This document shows positions 63,327 to 64,000 of a DNA stretch of 64,000 nucleotides, piece after piece (within the stretch, counting starts at the first letter, position 1; each line of letters opens with the position of its first letter). Position numbers and translations under genes: made by a program. Under the pieces are notes generated by a model. The model saw nothing but the letters and a program-made list of their open reading frames with translations. It was not told where the DNA came from and did no database searches. The DNA comes from Fodinibacter sp963763015 (GTDB lineage Bacteria > Actinomycetota > Actinomycetes > Actinomycetales > Dermatophilaceae), in NCBI GenBank assembly GCA_963763015.1, contig CAVXML010000009.1, positions 1 through 64,000 on the forward strand. The letters run 5' to 3'.

Positions 63327-64000
63327 TCAGGATACGGTGCGTGCCGCGCGAGCCACCAACGCCGCGGCCTCCTGCCGCGCCGGGTCGGACGCCGCAGCAG
63401 CCAGGTGCGCGAGATGGTCGGGAATCGGTCGCCCCCATCGCTGCATCGCCGTGGCCCACAGTCGACCGGCGCGGTAGCTGCTGCGCACCAGCGGCCCCGC
63501 CATGACGCCCTTGAAGCCCATGCCCTCGGCCACGTCCGACCAGTGGACGAACTCCTCCGGCTTCACCCACCGGTCGATCGGGTGGTGCTTGGGCGAGGGC
63601 CGGAGGTACTGGGTGATCGTGAGGATGTCGCAGCCAGCGTCGTGCAGGTCGGCGATGGCGTCCTCGATCTCGTGGTCCTCCTCGCCCAGCCCGAGGATGA
63701 GGTTCGACTTGGTGACGAGCCCGGCATCGCGTGCCATGGTGAGGACCCGCAGCGACGTGTCGTAGCTGAAGGCCGGGCGGATCCGCTTGAAGATGCGCGG
63801 CACCGTCTCAAGGTTGTGGGCGAAGACCTCCGGGCGGGCGTCGAACACCAGGCCCACGAGCGCAGGCTGGGCACCGAAGTCCGGAGGAAGGATCTCGACG
63901 CCGGTGTTGGGGTTGAGGGCGTGGATCTGGCGGATGGTGTCGGCGTAGAGGCCGGCCGCGCCGTCGGGCTGGTCGTCGCGGGCGACGCCGGTGACGGTCG
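63327..64000 (-). CDS. lipA: Lipoyl synthase LipA, C-terminal part (cut by window edge)
   Basis: The last 224 residues of LipA are inside the window; the reading frame continues past 64000 without a stop, so the frame beginning at 63857 is not the real start. Motifs: TVTGVARDDQPDGAAGLYAD, VEILPPDFGAQPALV, DARPEVFAHNLETVPRIFKR, RPAFSYDTSLRVL, KSNLILGLGEEDHEI and YLRPSPKHHPIDRWVKPEEF. The last conserved motif is RSSYRAG, whose Ser holds the sacrificial Fe-S cluster. LipA inserts two sulphur atoms into octanoyl groups. The radical-SAM cysteines are outside the window. DUF4191 follows in the same direction. Confidence 0.95.
   Translation of the reverse strand, partial: TVTGVARDDQPDGAAGLYADTIRQIHALNPNTGVEILPPDFGAQPALVGLVFDARPEVFAHNLETVPRIFKRIRPAFSYDTSLRVLTMARDAGLVTKSNLILGLGEEDHEIEDAIADLHDAGCDILTITQYLRPSPKHHPIDRWVKPEEFVHWSDVAEGMGFKGVMAGPLVRSSYRAGRLWATAMQRWGRPIPDHLAHLAAAASDPARQEAAALVARAARTVS

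Overview
The window is a high-GC Gram-positive chromosome segment, most likely from an actinobacterium of the Micrococcales (an Intrasporangiaceae/Dermatophilaceae-like organism; this placement is inferred from gene content and order, not from a database search). The reasons are the actinobacterial division gene set (sepF, yggT, wag31/divIVA next to ftsZ), many GTG starts, 4-nt start/stop overlaps, a MurE with the DNPR motif of diaminopimelate-adding enzymes, a GlnR box in front of glnA, a HAIR (HspR) operator in front of an hsp20 gene, and several genes that look leaderless.

Layout. 0.1-10 kb: a large cyclase-ATPase, a two-gene ABC exporter, small secreted or membrane proteins, a cyclase with a helix-turn-helix head, and a DUF1810 protein. 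10.2-13 kb: a second ABC exporter and a stand-alone RelA/SpoT-type synthetase. 13-17.6 kb (minus strand): an overlapping moxR - DUF58 - tgpA operon, divergent from the division cluster. 18-36.5 kb (plus strand): an almost complete dcw cluster, mraZ-rsmH-ftsL-ftsI-murE-murF-mraY-murD-ftsW-murG-murC-ftsQ-ftsZ-pgeF-yggS-sepF-yggT, with most junctions overlapping by 1-4 nt. 36.6-41 kb: an enlarged DivIVA/Wag31, a perfect-stem terminator, a DksA/TraR zinc-finger protein with a long Lys/Ala/Thr tail, lspA and an rluD-type pseudouridine synthase. 41-50.6 kb: dnaE, an oligopeptidase B-like protease, a tandem universal stress protein, a metallophosphoesterase and mtnA. 50.7-56.2 kb: satD with a membrane partner, an aldolase-family protein, hsp20, a Gly-rich membrane protein, a RibD-like reductase and a divergent TetR/VOC pair.

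56.2-59.7 kb is the accessory part. It is visibly less GC-rich and holds an asparagine-synthetase-like gene split by two compensating frameshifts, a two-helix potassium channel, and the 3' remnant of an IS481-family transposase. A 24-nt copy of the 3' end of glnA lies 1.36 kb from the real one and brackets the channel and the IS remnant like an attachment-site duplication. 59.7-64 kb returns to core genes: glnA (GlnR box upstream), an RDD membrane protein, a small membrane protein, a DUF4191 protein and the C-terminal part of lipA, cut by the window edge.

How the genes work together. The central 24 kb makes lipid II precursors (MurE/F/D/C, MraY, MurG), polymerises and crosslinks them at the septum (FtsW, FtsI), positions the divisome (FtsZ, SepF, FtsQ, FtsL) and directs polar growth (DivIVA). 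MraZ-type repeats face both mraZ and the divergent moxR operon, so one regulator may serve both. No CRISPR array, tRNA or rRNA gene was recognised. No single undescribed system stands out with certainty. The strongest leads are the glnA-end repeat island, the DksA protein with a histone-H1-like tail, the palindrome-controlled leaderless satD pair, and the two-sided MraZ box region.
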